From Hoeflea prorocentri (GTDB lineage Bacteria; Pseudomonadota; Alphaproteobacteria; Rhizobiales; Rhizobiaceae): DNA of 64,000 nt. The number at the start of each line of letters is the position of its first letter. Position 1 is the stretch's first letter. Of the stretch, positions 1 to 7,916 are shown piece by piece. Under the pieces are notes generated by a model, which was not told where the DNA came from, searched no databases, and was given only the letters and a program-made list of their open reading frames with translations. The stretch spans positions 3,038,001 to 3,102,000 of the forward strand of contig NZ_JAPJZI010000001.1 in assembly GCF_027944115.1 (NCBI RefSeq). Direction: 5' to 3'. Both the position numbers and the translations under genes were made by a program.

Positions 1-864
1 TTTGGCGTGCCGGTGGACGCTCTGCCATCGATCACGCCGACCTCAGGGGCACTCGGTACCGCTGCATTCGACGGCGGAATAACGCCACTGACGGCGAGTA
101 TTGTTGACCAGCAGGCGGCGCTCTACGGTCATGGCTGCCGGCGACCCGGGGACGTCAAGATAACCTTTGGTACCGGTGCCTTCGCGCTTACGGTGACCTC
201 GACCGGCAAGCCGGCATCGCGACACGGCCTGTTGCCGACCATCGCCTGGCAAGAGGCGGGCGAACGCCCCGTCTATGCGCTCGATGGCGGGGTGTATACG
301 GTCTCGGCTGCAGTCAACTGGGCCCGCTCGATCGGTCTGTTCGATGATTTTGACGAGATCGCCGTTTTTGACGGCCCGGCGGCCGCTGAACGTGGGCTCT
401 ATTTTGTGCCGGCACTGGCCGGCCTTGCCTGCCCGCATTGGGATCGCGATGCGCGGGGAAGCTGGATGGGCCTTTCACTGGATACGACCAAGCAGGATAT
501 GGTGCGCGCGATTCTGGAAGGCATCGCCTTCCGCACAGCGGAGGTGGTCGAAGCGATCGACGCAGTCCAGCCGATAGCCGGGCCGATCACCATCGATGGC
601 GGCATGAGTGCCAATACTTACTTCGCGCAGTTTTTGAGCGATACGCTGGCGATCCCGTTGCGGGTTTCTGACGAGCCCGAACTATCCGCGTTAGGGGTCG
701 GGATGCTTGCCGCCGAGGCATCAGGCATGATCATCGACCGACCGCAAAAGGGCGCTATGGTCGCGCCGCGTCCGCAACCTGTGGCATGGCGAAAAGGGTT
801 TTTGTCGGCACGACAGGCGGTGCAGGCGTTCGGCGCAGCTTTTGCTGCCGAAGCCACGTCATGA
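1..864 (+). CDS. FGGY-family carbohydrate kinase (glycerol kinase-like), C-terminal part
   Basis: The reading frame is open from the first base, so the gene starts outside the window and only about 287 C-terminal residues are present. The protein would phosphorylate glycerol or a related polyol in the cytoplasm using ATP. Visible family features are the ATP-site segment 'FGTGAFALT', 'LACPHWDRDARG', 'LEGIAFRTAEVVEAID' and the late 'DGGMSANTYFAQFLSDTL', all typical of the second actin-like domain of FGGY kinases and closest to glycerol kinases. The substrate-determining N-terminal domain is missing, so another polyol or pentulose is possible. No gene follows on this strand for more than 5 kb; the next gene, guaA, is convergent. 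Confidence 0.85.
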   Translation, partial: FGVPVDALPSITPTSGALGTAAFDGGITPLTASIVDQQAALYGHGCRRPGDVKITFGTGAFALTVTSTGKPASRHGLLPTIAWQEAGERPVYALDGGVYTVSAAVNWARSIGLFDDFDEIAVFDGPAAAERGLYFVPALAGLACPHWDRDARGSWMGLSLDTTKQDMVRAILEGIAFRTAEVVEAIDAVQPIAGPITIDGGMSANTYFAQFLSDTLAIPLRVSDEPELSALGVGMLAAEASGMIIDRPQKGAMVAPRPQPVAWRKGFLSARQAVQAFGAAFAAEATS

Positions 865-1237
865 TGATCCCGTATGCAGATCGCCCTGATGTGACTGGCA
901 AACAGGTTTGTCTGCAATAATCTGGCCAAGTAAGGATCATGCCGTGACTGGGCCCCCGCAGCCATCGACCATGCAAGCAGCGCCTCGCCGGTCGTGCCGG
1001 TCTGCAAATGCGTCGAACCACATTCCGCTGCTCCATGGAGATTTGCAGACTGATGCGGCCGTGCTTTTGAACCAGATAACTTATGGCCCGGGCGCCCTCC
1101 CAGTGGCTCAACGGTCGAGCGGGGCATCTTCGATGCGCCATTGGTCGCCGGATCAGTCTCCCGCCTCATCGCGGCTTCGTCGCTTCAAAAAGGTCTATCG
1201 GACCTTTTCGCTGGTTACGCTCACCACCCAGGCCCCT

Positions 1238-1380
1238 TGAGCGCAGCGCTCAGGGCGTTCGCTGCTCTTGAAGTGGCACTTACCTCGAGTTGAAACGCTC
1301 CAGCGCTCCGCTATGGCTCTGCGCGCTCGTCGCTCGCGAAGTGCCACCGGCACTTCACTTTGAAGCGCGTTGCGCTTCAA
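1238..1380. repeat. cluster of three short perfect hairpins in the gap downstream of guaA
   Basis: The 523-base gap 865–1387 has no gene I can support. Its right half holds three perfect inverted repeats: TGAGCG/CGCTCA (1238–1252), GAAGTGCC/GGCACTTC (1338–1356) and TTGAAGCGC/GCGCTTCAA (1360–1380), each with a 3-base loop. The last lies seven bases beyond the guaA stop and could end guaA transcription, although no T-run follows it. Their density looks like rhizobial intergenic palindromic repeats, but I cannot compare copy numbers here. Confidence 0.5.
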
Positions 1381-1387
1381 ACGCTCC

Positions 1388-2950
1388 TCACTCCCACTCG
1401 ATCGTGCCGGGGGGTTTTGAGGTGACGTCGTAGACGACGCGGTTGATGCCGCGGACTTCGTTGATGATGCGGGTCGCGGCGCGGCTGAGGAATTCCATGT
1501 CGTAGTGGTAGAAATCGGCCGTCATGCCGTCGACGGATGTCACCGCCCGCAGGGCGCAGACATATTCATAGGTACGTCCATCCCCCATGACGCCGACTGT
1601 CTGAACCGGCAGAAGCACGGCGAAGGCCTGCCAGATCGTATCGTAGAGGCCGGCTGTGCGGATTTCGTCGAGATAGATGGCGTCCGCCTCGCGCAGGATG
1701 TCGAGCTTCTCGCGCGTCACGCCGCCCGGACAACGAATGGCAAGGCCCGGACCGGGAAACGGATGGCGGCCGATAAAGCTGTCCGGAAGGCCGAGTTCGC
1801 GTCCGAGGGCGCGCACCTCGTCCTTGAAAAGTTCGCGCAACGGCTCGACCAGTTGCATGTTCATGCGTTCCGGCAGACCGCCGACATTGTGGTGTGACTT
1901 GATGGTGACGGATGGTCCACCCGTGAACGAGACGCTTTCAATCACATCGGGATAGAGCGTTCCCTGAGCCAGGAAATCCGCACCGCCGATCTTTCTTGCC
2001 TCTTCCTCGAAGACGTCGATGAAGAGTTTGCCGATGGTCTTGCGTTTGACTTCGGGGTCGCTTTCACCCTCGAGCGCATCGACAAATGTGTCGGATGCAT
2101 CGACCAGCGCAAGCGGAATATTGTAATGCTCGCGGAACATCGCCATGACGTCCGCCGCTTCGTTTTTGCGCATCAGCCCGTGATCGACGAGGATACAGTT
2201 GAGCTGATCGCCGATCGCTTCATGGATCAGCAACGCCGCAACGGAGGAATCGACGCCGCCCGACAGGGCGCAGATGACCTTGCCGTCGCCGACCTGCTCG
2301 CGGATGGCCGCAATTGCCTGCTCGCGATAGGCCGCCATCGTCCAGCTTGCGTCGAGACCGGCAATATGATGGACGAAATTGCCGATCAGCTTGGCGCCGT
2401 CCGGTGTATGGATGACTTCCGGATGGAACATCATTCCATAGGCCTTGCGCTCGACATTGCCGAAGACCGCATACGGTGCGCCCTCGGAACGGCCAAGAAT
2501 TTCAAAGCCCGGCGGCAGGTCGATGACGCGGTCGCCGTGGCTCATCCAGACCTGGTGGCGCTGGCCCTGCGTCCAGACCCCGTCAAACAACGGGCAATCC
2601 TTCAGCACTTCGACATAGGCGCGTCCGAACTCGCGATGATCGGACGGTTCGGCCTTGCCGCCCATCTGCACACACATGGTCATCTGGCCGTAGCAGATGC
2701 CGAGCAGCGGGACGCCCGCATCGAAAATCGCCTGCGGCGCGCGGGGCGAGCCGGTTTCCGCCGTTGAAGCCGGGCCACCCGAGAGGATGACGGCCTTGGG
2801 CTTGATACGCTCAAAACCGGCCTCTGCGGACTGGAAGGGGACGATCTCGCAATAGACGCCGGCTTCGCGCACGCGACGGGCGATCAGCTGCGTGACCTGT
2901 GAGCCAAAATCGATGATAAGGACGGTGTCGGGATGGGATGCGCTGTTCAT
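1388..2950 (-). CDS. guaA: GMP synthase (glutamine-hydrolysing)
   Basis: Converts XMP to GMP with ATP and glutamine, the last step of guanine nucleotide synthesis. The 520-residue length is normal. The N-terminal class I glutamine amidotransferase domain shows the nucleophile motif 'GICYGQ' (Cys86) and 'HPEV'. The ATP-pyrophosphatase domain follows with the PP-loop 'SGGVDSS', and the C-terminal dimerisation domain ends '[10 protein letters not shown]', the usual GuaA terminus. ATG start. Transcribed alone on the minus strand; guaB lies about 10 kb away on the same strand, so the two purine genes are not one operon here. Confidence 0.98.
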   Translation of the reverse strand: MNSASHPDTVLIIDFGSQVTQLIARRVREAGVYCEIVPFQSAEAGFERIKPKAVILSGGPASTAETGSPRAPQAIFDAGVPLLGICYGQMTMCVQMGGKAEPSDHREFGRAYVEVLKDCPLFDGVWTQGQRHQVWMSHGDRVIDLPPGFEILGRSEGAPYAVFGNVERKAYGMMFHPEVIHTPDGAKLIGNFVHHIAGLDASWTMAAYREQAIAAIREQVGDGKVICALSGGVDSSVAALLIHEAIGDQLNCILVDHGLMRKNEAADVMAMFREHYNIPLALVDASDTFVDALEGESDPEVKRKTIGKLFIDVFEEEARKIGGADFLAQGTLYPDVIESVSFTGGPSVTIKSHHNVGGLPERMNMQLVEPLRELFKDEVRALGRELGLPDSFIGRHPFPGPGLAIRCPGGVTREKLDILREADAIYLDEIRTAGLYDTIWQAFAVLLPVQTVGVMGDGRTYEYVCALRAVTSVDGMTADFYHYDMEFLSRAATRIINEVRGINRVVYDVTSKPPGTIEWE

Positions 2951-3029
2951 GACAAGGCTTTAGACCGATTCCCGCCCGGATTGAAGCGCCGCGCGCCGGA
3001 AAATCGGTTCATTGCGCAGGCCCGCGGCT

Positions 3030-3668
3030 TCAGAGCGCAATTGTGTCGTCCGCAATCGCCTGTTCCAGCCGGTCGACCGCGGCGGCGAGTTTTTCATCGA
3101 CGATGTGCAGATACTGGGTCCAGTCGTCGATATGGCCCAATTCGGCCTTGCCGTCGGAGATGCCGCGCAGGCCAAGAAGCGGAACAGCAAACCGGTTGCA
3201 GGCCCGCAGCACGGCAAAACTTTCCATATCGACCATCTGAGCATCGATCGTGTCGTAGACATCACCCGAAATGATGTTGGCGCCGGTCGACAGCGTCGCC
3301 GCAGCAATCCCCGGAACCGTGATCGGCAGGTCTACGATGACCGGAAGATCGAGAAACGGTGTTGCGCCCTTTTCAAATCCGAGCGGGCTTGCATCCATGT
3401 CGCGATAGGACACGGAAGACACCTGGTAGATGCCGGTCTGCTCCAGCTGGGCGGACCCGGCGGAGCCAAGCGATATGACAAGATGCGGCTTCTGATCCGC
3501 CATGGTCAGTTCCTGCAGCGCCGCTGTAAGGCCGACAGCCGCCTCCACCGGTCCTACTCCGGTGATCAGCGGCCTGAAACGCTGCTTCAGTTCCGGTCCG
3601 TATTCCTGCTCGGCCGCCATGACATAGAGCAGCTTCTTGCCTGAAACACTCTTGATCAGATCCATCAT
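3030..3668 (-). CDS. 5'-methylthioadenosine/S-adenosylhomocysteine nucleosidase-like phosphorylase
   Basis: A 212-residue member of the PNP/UDP phosphorylase family, probably cleaving the N-glycosidic bond of methylthioadenosine, S-adenosylhomocysteine or a similar nucleoside. Support comes from 'ITGVGPVEAAVG' near the N-terminus, 'VISLGSAGSA', the substrate-binding 'VDMESFAV' and the late 'GISDGKAELGHIDDW' carrying the catalytic Asp. It overlaps the upstream thioesterase gene by four bases, so the two are translationally coupled. Two consecutive ATGs (3668 and 3665) could serve as start. The exact nucleoside cannot be settled by reading. Confidence 0.85.
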   Translation of the reverse strand: MMDLIKSVSGKKLLYVMAAEQEYGPELKQRFRPLITGVGPVEAAVGLTAALQELTMADQKPHLVISLGSAGSAQLEQTGIYQVSSVSYRDMDASPLGFEKGATPFLDLPVIVDLPITVPGIAAATLSTGANIISGDVYDTIDAQMVDMESFAVLRACNRFAVPLLGLRGISDGKAELGHIDDWTQYLHIVDEKLAAAVDRLEQAIADDTIAL

Positions 3669-4123
3669 CCTTCAATGCCCTCCCGCCCAACAATCGCCAT
3701 CATCGTGCCGGTCATCGTCGCCACCAGTTTTTCAGTCCCATCGGGGCGGACCGCGAAGGCTTTGCCGTCAGCAACCGTGATAGTACTGCCCGGCTTTGTC
3801 ACTTCGGCGCGGAAAACGAACCGCTCCCCCCTGGCCGGAGACAGAAGGTTGATCTTGAATTCGATTGTCAGGACGGCAGCGTCAGCGGCCATCAGCGTGA
3901 AGGCGGCATAACCGCAGGCGGAATCAAGCGCCGTCGATACGATCCCGGCGTGCAGAAAGCCGTGCTGCTGGGTGAAATCCTCGTGGAACGGCATTTCCAG
4001 TTCCACTTTGCCGGGCTCCACACTGTTGAGCATCATGCTCAGCGTCGCCATCACCTTCTGGCGGTCAAAGCTTTGACGGGAGCGCGCTTCAAAATCCGGA
4101 TTGCGTGGCTTTAGTTCCGTCAT
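3665..4123 (-). CDS. PaaI-type hotdog-fold thioesterase
   Basis: A 152-residue single hotdog-domain protein that probably hydrolyses acyl-CoA thioesters in the cytoplasm. The core 'QQHGFLHAGIVSTALDSACGYAAF' region carries the HG-x-x-H-x-G element of PaaI/DUF4442-type thioesterases, followed by 'VLTIEFKINLLSPARGERFVFRAEV' in which the central strand pairs in dimers. It is the first gene of a coupled pair with the nucleosidase and sits 9 bases downstream of rsmB, so rsmB, this gene and the nucleosidase probably form one transcript. The substrate is unknown. Confidence 0.85.
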   Translation of the reverse strand: MTELKPRNPDFEARSRQSFDRQKVMATLSMMLNSVEPGKVELEMPFHEDFTQQHGFLHAGIVSTALDSACGYAAFTLMAADAAVLTIEFKINLLSPARGERFVFRAEVTKPGSTITVADGKAFAVRPDGTEKLVATMTGTMMAIVGREGIEG

Positions 4124-4132
4124 GCGTGTACC

Positions 4133-5422
4133 TCATTGTCCCTTTTGCATTACCGCAAAGAAGAAGCCGTCCGTCTCGGTCGCGGCCGGCGTGAGCGTCA
4201 CCGTCTTCATATCGGCGGACCATGGCTGGCGCTTGTTCTCGCCAAAGAGGTCTTGCCAGACTTCACCCGCCGAGACGATTTCGAACTCTCCATTGTCCTC
4301 GCAAAAGCCGTAAACCTGCGCCTCATTTTCCTGCGGCAGGACTGAGCAGGTAATGTAGATCAGGAACCCGCCCGGACGTACAAAGGGCGCAGCGGACGCC
4401 AGCACTTCCTGCTGCTGGTCGATCCGTTCCTCAAGGTTTTTCTGCGTCAGCTTCCACTTGGTATCGGGCCTGCGCCGCCAGGTACCGGTTCCTGTACAGG
4501 GTGCGTCGATCACCACCCTGTCCATCCTGCCCGCAAGGGCGCTGAGATCCTCATCGGGCTGATGAACCTGCACATTGCGTGTCCCTGCCCGCTTCAGACG
4601 TTCGAATATGGGCGCCAGGCGCGTTTTATCGATATCGTAGGCATGGATCTGACCGCTGTTTTCCATCGCCGCCGACAGCGCCAGCGTCTTGCCGCCCCCA
4701 CCGGCACAATAGTCCAGCACCTGTTCGCCAGAACGGGCGAATATCAGGTCGGAGACAATCTGGCTGCCTTCGTCCTGAACCTCAAACCAGCCCTTTTGGA
4801 AGGCCGGCTCCGCGGTAACGTTCGGAAGGCGCGACGGCCCTCCCCGTGGCGCGATGCGAAGGCCATAGCGTGCCAGCGTCGACCTCGCCGCGCCGCTGCG
4901 CGCCAAAGCCTTTTCCACCTTTTCCGGCGACGCCTTCAGCGTATTGACCCGCAAGTCCAGCGGCGGGCGCTTGCCGAAGGCCGCCGCCTCGGCGATCCAG
5001 TCCTCGGCGAAGTTTTCCTCGAAGGCGAACTGCGTCCACTCGGGAATGTCGGCCTGTACATGTTTGGGCGCATTTGAAAGGTCTCGCGTCCGGTAGGCCG
5101 CCAGCATCTCCACGGGCAACGGATCCGGTGCAAATTTGTCACCTTCGAGCTGCGCCTGAAGTTTGTCGGGACTGATGTCCCAATCGCGATAAAGCACGGC
5201 ATGGACCTGAGCCGCGGGCGTGTCCGCGTCCATCAGATAGGCATGGGACAGTTTCCTGCGCAGCGCGTCATAGACAAGATTGCCGATGGCGGCGCGGTCA
5301 CCCGAGCCGGCAAAGCGATGGGAAAGACCCCAATCCTTCAACGCATCGGCAACCGGCCTCTTACGCTGTTCGATGTCGCTCAGAACTTCGATGGCCGCCG
5401 CCATCCGCCCGCCTAACCGCAT
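4133..5422 (-). CDS. RsmB/NOP family rRNA (cytosine-C5) methyltransferase
   Basis: A 429-residue SAM-dependent RNA m5C methyltransferase. The N-terminal NusB-like region (about residues 1–130) is followed by a Rossmann methyltransferase domain with 'LDYCAGGGGKTLALSAAM' (SAM loop), 'VVIDAPCTGTGTWRRRPD' (Pro-Cys motif IV) and 'YITCSVLPQENE' (Thr-Cys motif VI, the catalytic nucleophile). 16S rRNA is the usual target. It is the first gene of the minus-strand group with the thioesterase and nucleosidase. An internal ATG at 5404 is an alternative start. Confidence 0.9.
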   Translation of the reverse strand: MRLGGRMAAAIEVLSDIEQRKRPVADALKDWGLSHRFAGSGDRAAIGNLVYDALRRKLSHAYLMDADTPAAQVHAVLYRDWDISPDKLQAQLEGDKFAPDPLPVEMLAAYRTRDLSNAPKHVQADIPEWTQFAFEENFAEDWIAEAAAFGKRPPLDLRVNTLKASPEKVEKALARSGAARSTLARYGLRIAPRGGPSRLPNVTAEPAFQKGWFEVQDEGSQIVSDLIFARSGEQVLDYCAGGGGKTLALSAAMENSGQIHAYDIDKTRLAPIFERLKRAGTRNVQVHQPDEDLSALAGRMDRVVIDAPCTGTGTWRRRPDTKWKLTQKNLEERIDQQQEVLASAAPFVRPGGFLIYITCSVLPQENEAQVYGFCEDNGEFEIVSAGEVWQDLFGENKRQPWSADMKTVTLTPAATETDGFFFAVMQKGQ

Positions 5423-5525
5423 GTTGTAAATCCCGTGGTTCGCAATTGGGCGGAGCCATAGCGCGGCTGACGGCTAAAGGAAAGACGAGCGCCGCAAATG
5501 CACCCGGCGGCAAGAAACGCCGGTA

Positions 5526-5942
5526 TCAGATGCCAAGCAGCACCCATGCCAGCCAAAGCCACAGGATCGCATTCACCACATAGCCAACGATAAAGAGCGG
5601 CCGGCGTTTTCGGAGGTCGTTGGTGGTGATGTGAACGTAGGAATGCAGGATCCGGCTGGCGACAAAGGCCCAGGCCAGGATAAGCACCGCATAGTTCACG
5701 CCGTTGACCATTGCGAGCGCGATGCAGACGGCATAGAACAGAAACGGCAGTTCAAACTGATTGACAAGGTTGCGGGCCACGGTTGCGCTCGGTTCCGGTT
5801 CGACAATCGGCACCTTGTATTCTGACGCTTTGACCTTACCTGCCCGCACCGCGCCGGAACGGCGAAGCGAAACGATATAATAAATGACATAGATGAGGCC
5901 CGTCTGGACGATCAATGGCCAGAAAATCGCTGTGTTGCTCAT
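5526..5942 (-). CDS. MAPEG family membrane protein
   Basis: A 138-residue integral membrane protein with about four transmembrane segments: 'FWPLIVQTGLIYVIYYIVS' at the N-terminus, two in the middle around 'FLFYAVCIALAMVNGVNYAVL', and 'IVGYVVNAILWLWLAWVLL' at the C-terminus. The 'VARNLVNQFELPFLFYAV' segment with conserved Asn/Glu/Pro matches the MAPEG (eicosanoid/glutathione) fold. In bacteria these are mostly of unknown role. It is separated from rsmB by about 100 bases and its upstream side borders the first accessory region. Confidence 0.85.
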   Translation of the reverse strand: MSNTAIFWPLIVQTGLIYVIYYIVSLRRSGAVRAGKVKASEYKVPIVEPEPSATVARNLVNQFELPFLFYAVCIALAMVNGVNYAVLILAWAFVASRILHSYVHITTNDLRKRRPLFIVGYVVNAILWLWLAWVLLGI

Positions 5943-6171
5943 GGCTGTTCCCCGCTGCGAATCTGCAGCAAGAGGTTAGAGACTAAAAAGCCGGCTGAAA
6001 ACAGCCCGGCGACACTTCGATAAATTGACACATTTTTGCGGCAGGGTTGAACAAGCCCGTTTTTTAGGAAAGCCAGTAGCAAGACTGAACGCACCTCATA
6101 ATCAATGCGAACCCGTCGTTTGATTGTGCTGAAAAGACAATAAAAGCGTATGTCTGAAAGGGAGCGTAGCA

Positions 6172-6543
6172 ATGGTTGAATCAGGTACGAGAACCGGACA
6201 TCACGTGTTGAACGCCGCCGACAAACAGCGGCTGAAACGTCATCTGACACATCTTCGGCATTCGCTTGATGCCCTTCCGATCCGTTCCGAGCGCGACCAG
6301 ACCGCCGGTGTCGGTGAGTGGGCGCAATCCACCATGAAAACAACCTACGACATCATCTACCAGCTCAGCCCCGGCCGCAGCCAGGCGCCGGAGGTCAATC
6401 AGGCGTTCCACCGCGCCATGAGCGCCTATGACGCCACGGCCGATATAGCGGATCGCAGACATATTGGCCTGCGACACGAGGATTTTCAGATCGCCCGCAC
6501 TGCGATCCGTCGTTGCATTGAATCAGGCAGCCACCTGCTTTGA
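6172..6543 (+). CDS. small hypothetical protein, 123 aa
   Basis: I do not recognise the family. The protein is basic and His/Arg-rich, has no signal peptide or membrane segment, and looks mainly helical. The ATG is preceded by a fair ribosome-binding site (AAGGGAGCG, 8 bases before). It lies in accessory DNA between MAPEG and a convergent secreted-protein gene, whose stop is only 12 bases away on the other strand. A 98-codon frame lies opposite, but it lacks an equally good start, so I prefer this one. Confidence 0.55.
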   Translation: MVESGTRTGHHVLNAADKQRLKRHLTHLRHSLDALPIRSERDQTAGVGEWAQSTMKTTYDIIYQLSPGRSQAPEVNQAFHRAMSAYDATADIADRRHIGLRHEDFQIARTAIRRCIESGSHLL

Positions 6544-6555
6544 CGGCGTTGCAGT

Positions 6556-7695
6556 TCAGAACTGCTTCAGTGAATAGACATTATAAACACTGTTTCGATT
6601 GCAGGAACTTGATGAGCCTTTCGGCTCGGCCCCGTCCATGAGCACATAGGCTTTTCCGGCAGTCACCACGAGGCCTTCGGCGGAGGTTGGCAGATCGACG
6701 CTCAGCCTTTTGGGCCTGATCCTCAGTTCCCCGTCACTCACACTCTTCGCCGCGAGACGCTTTTTGGGGAAGCGCCACAGGCTGTGCTTTTCGCCTCCAT
6801 CATTGGACGGGCCGCTGATGATCCAGACATGGGTTTTGTCAGCGGCGATCTCACGGATACCTGCTTTATCGAGATCGAGACGGACAACGGCGTCAAACGC
6901 GAATCCATTCGGGCTTGTCTGGCGCATCAAAAAAGCGTCCCCTTCCGCGTTTGCGAGCGGCGCACGCAATCCGACCCAGATATCCTGACTTTTGCCGCCG
7001 AGGACAACCGCGCCCTCCAGGTTGAAGTCGTCGATTTCGTTGCAGGCCCTGGCGGCGGCCTCCTTGCCCAGTTTTGCCGCCTTGTCGGCATCCTGTTCTG
7101 CAACGTGAAGCGCATCGCACAGCATCTTCATATTGCCCGCCGCCTTGCCGCGCTTAACGCCGAACAGCCGGTTGCAGGTCATTTTCCTCGACCTTGCTTC
7201 CGATACACGGCGGGCGTCAAAACCGGCAGGCTCGAGCTTGCCGCTCAAAATCCTCTGGCGCTTGGTTTTAAGTTCGCACCGCCGATTGCGGCTGTGTGAG
7301 CCGTAAACGAGAATTTCCCCCGAGTTCAGCAAAGCCATGGCCTCGATATCCGACACCCTGTCCTTTTTCTTGGTGTTGATCGGAACCTCACGCCGCTCGG
7401 AAAGCCGGCCGTCTTTGCCGTCAACTGAAAAGAGGAAAAGCTTGTCCCTGATTTCATTGTCGGCGACCAGAAGGCAGGTTTCACCTTTCGCCTCCGGGCA
7501 GTCGGCCGCAAGCGCAGCGGACGCCTCACACAGCGGGTAACCGCCAAGGCTCTTTTTTGAAAGCTCCTGGGATGCGGCAGGCGACATCATTGGTGCCGCA
7601 AGAAACGCAGCGAGCGCAATCGCCGTGACACTGCCGGGACGCGCCGGCTTTTCGACGGAACAGGTCCTAAATCCCTTTGGTGCTGTCCAGGCCAT
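6556..7695 (-). CDS. secreted DUF3616-like protein
   Basis: A 379-residue protein with an N-terminal export signal (hydrophobic 'AIALAAFLAAPMM' after a long polar leader, cleavage likely near 'PAASQE'). The rest resembles DUF3616/beta-propeller esterase-like proteins: 'VSDIEAMALLNSGEILVYGSHS', 'NEIDDFNLEGAVVLGG', 'WVGLRAPLANAEGDAFL' and 'TSAEGLVVTAGKAYVL' recur in the right order. Function is unknown. The Cys-rich last 15 residues may form a disulphide. It is monocistronic, facing away from the GH2 promoter. Confidence 0.6.
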   Translation of the reverse strand: MAWTAPKGFRTCSVEKPARPGSVTAIALAAFLAAPMMSPAASQELSKKSLGGYPLCEASAALAADCPEAKGETCLLVADNEIRDKLFLFSVDGKDGRLSERREVPINTKKKDRVSDIEAMALLNSGEILVYGSHSRNRRCELKTKRQRILSGKLEPAGFDARRVSEARSRKMTCNRLFGVKRGKAAGNMKMLCDALHVAEQDADKAAKLGKEAAARACNEIDDFNLEGAVVLGGKSQDIWVGLRAPLANAEGDAFLMRQTSPNGFAFDAVVRLDLDKAGIREIAADKTHVWIISGPSNDGGEKHSLWRFPKKRLAAKSVSDGELRIRPKRLSVDLPTSAEGLVVTAGKAYVLMDGAEPKGSSSSCNRNSVYNVYSLKQF

Positions 7696-7851
7696 GACGT
7701 TTCACTTCTTCCAGTCTCCGTCTTTTACCATCAAGGAGCTTTTGTGTCTGCCGGACCTCACATGTACCGGCTCAAAGACCCGCCAGCCCCCGGCTTTAAA
7801 GGTCTTGACCGATCTAAACGGCCTTCTTCATCGACAGTTTTAGTAAATAAT

Positions 7852-7880
7852 TTGACAATATTTAGTAACGTTACTAATGT
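7852..7880 (+). promoter_or_regulatory. sigma-70-type promoter with LacI-type operator before GH2 gene
   Basis: TTGACA (7852–7857) and TAATGT (7875–7880) are separated by exactly 17 bases. A perfect 16-base palindrome, TTAGTAACGTTACTAA (7862–7877), with the central CG step typical of LacI/GalR operators, fills the spacer and enters the -10 box. Binding there would block RNA polymerase. The LacI-family gene at 11798 is the obvious candidate repressor, because it sits in the same insert. Confidence 0.75.
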
Positions 7881-7916
7881 TGCGCGCAATGAAGACAAAC
7901 CACATCCGGGCGAGGC

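Noticed and set aside
908-1240. 110-codon frame in the gap before guaA
   Set aside because: No family resemblance or ribosome-binding site, and it runs into the hairpin cluster.
6181-6477. 98-codon frame opposite the 123-aa hypothetical gene
   Set aside because: No good ribosome-binding site, while the plus-strand gene has one.
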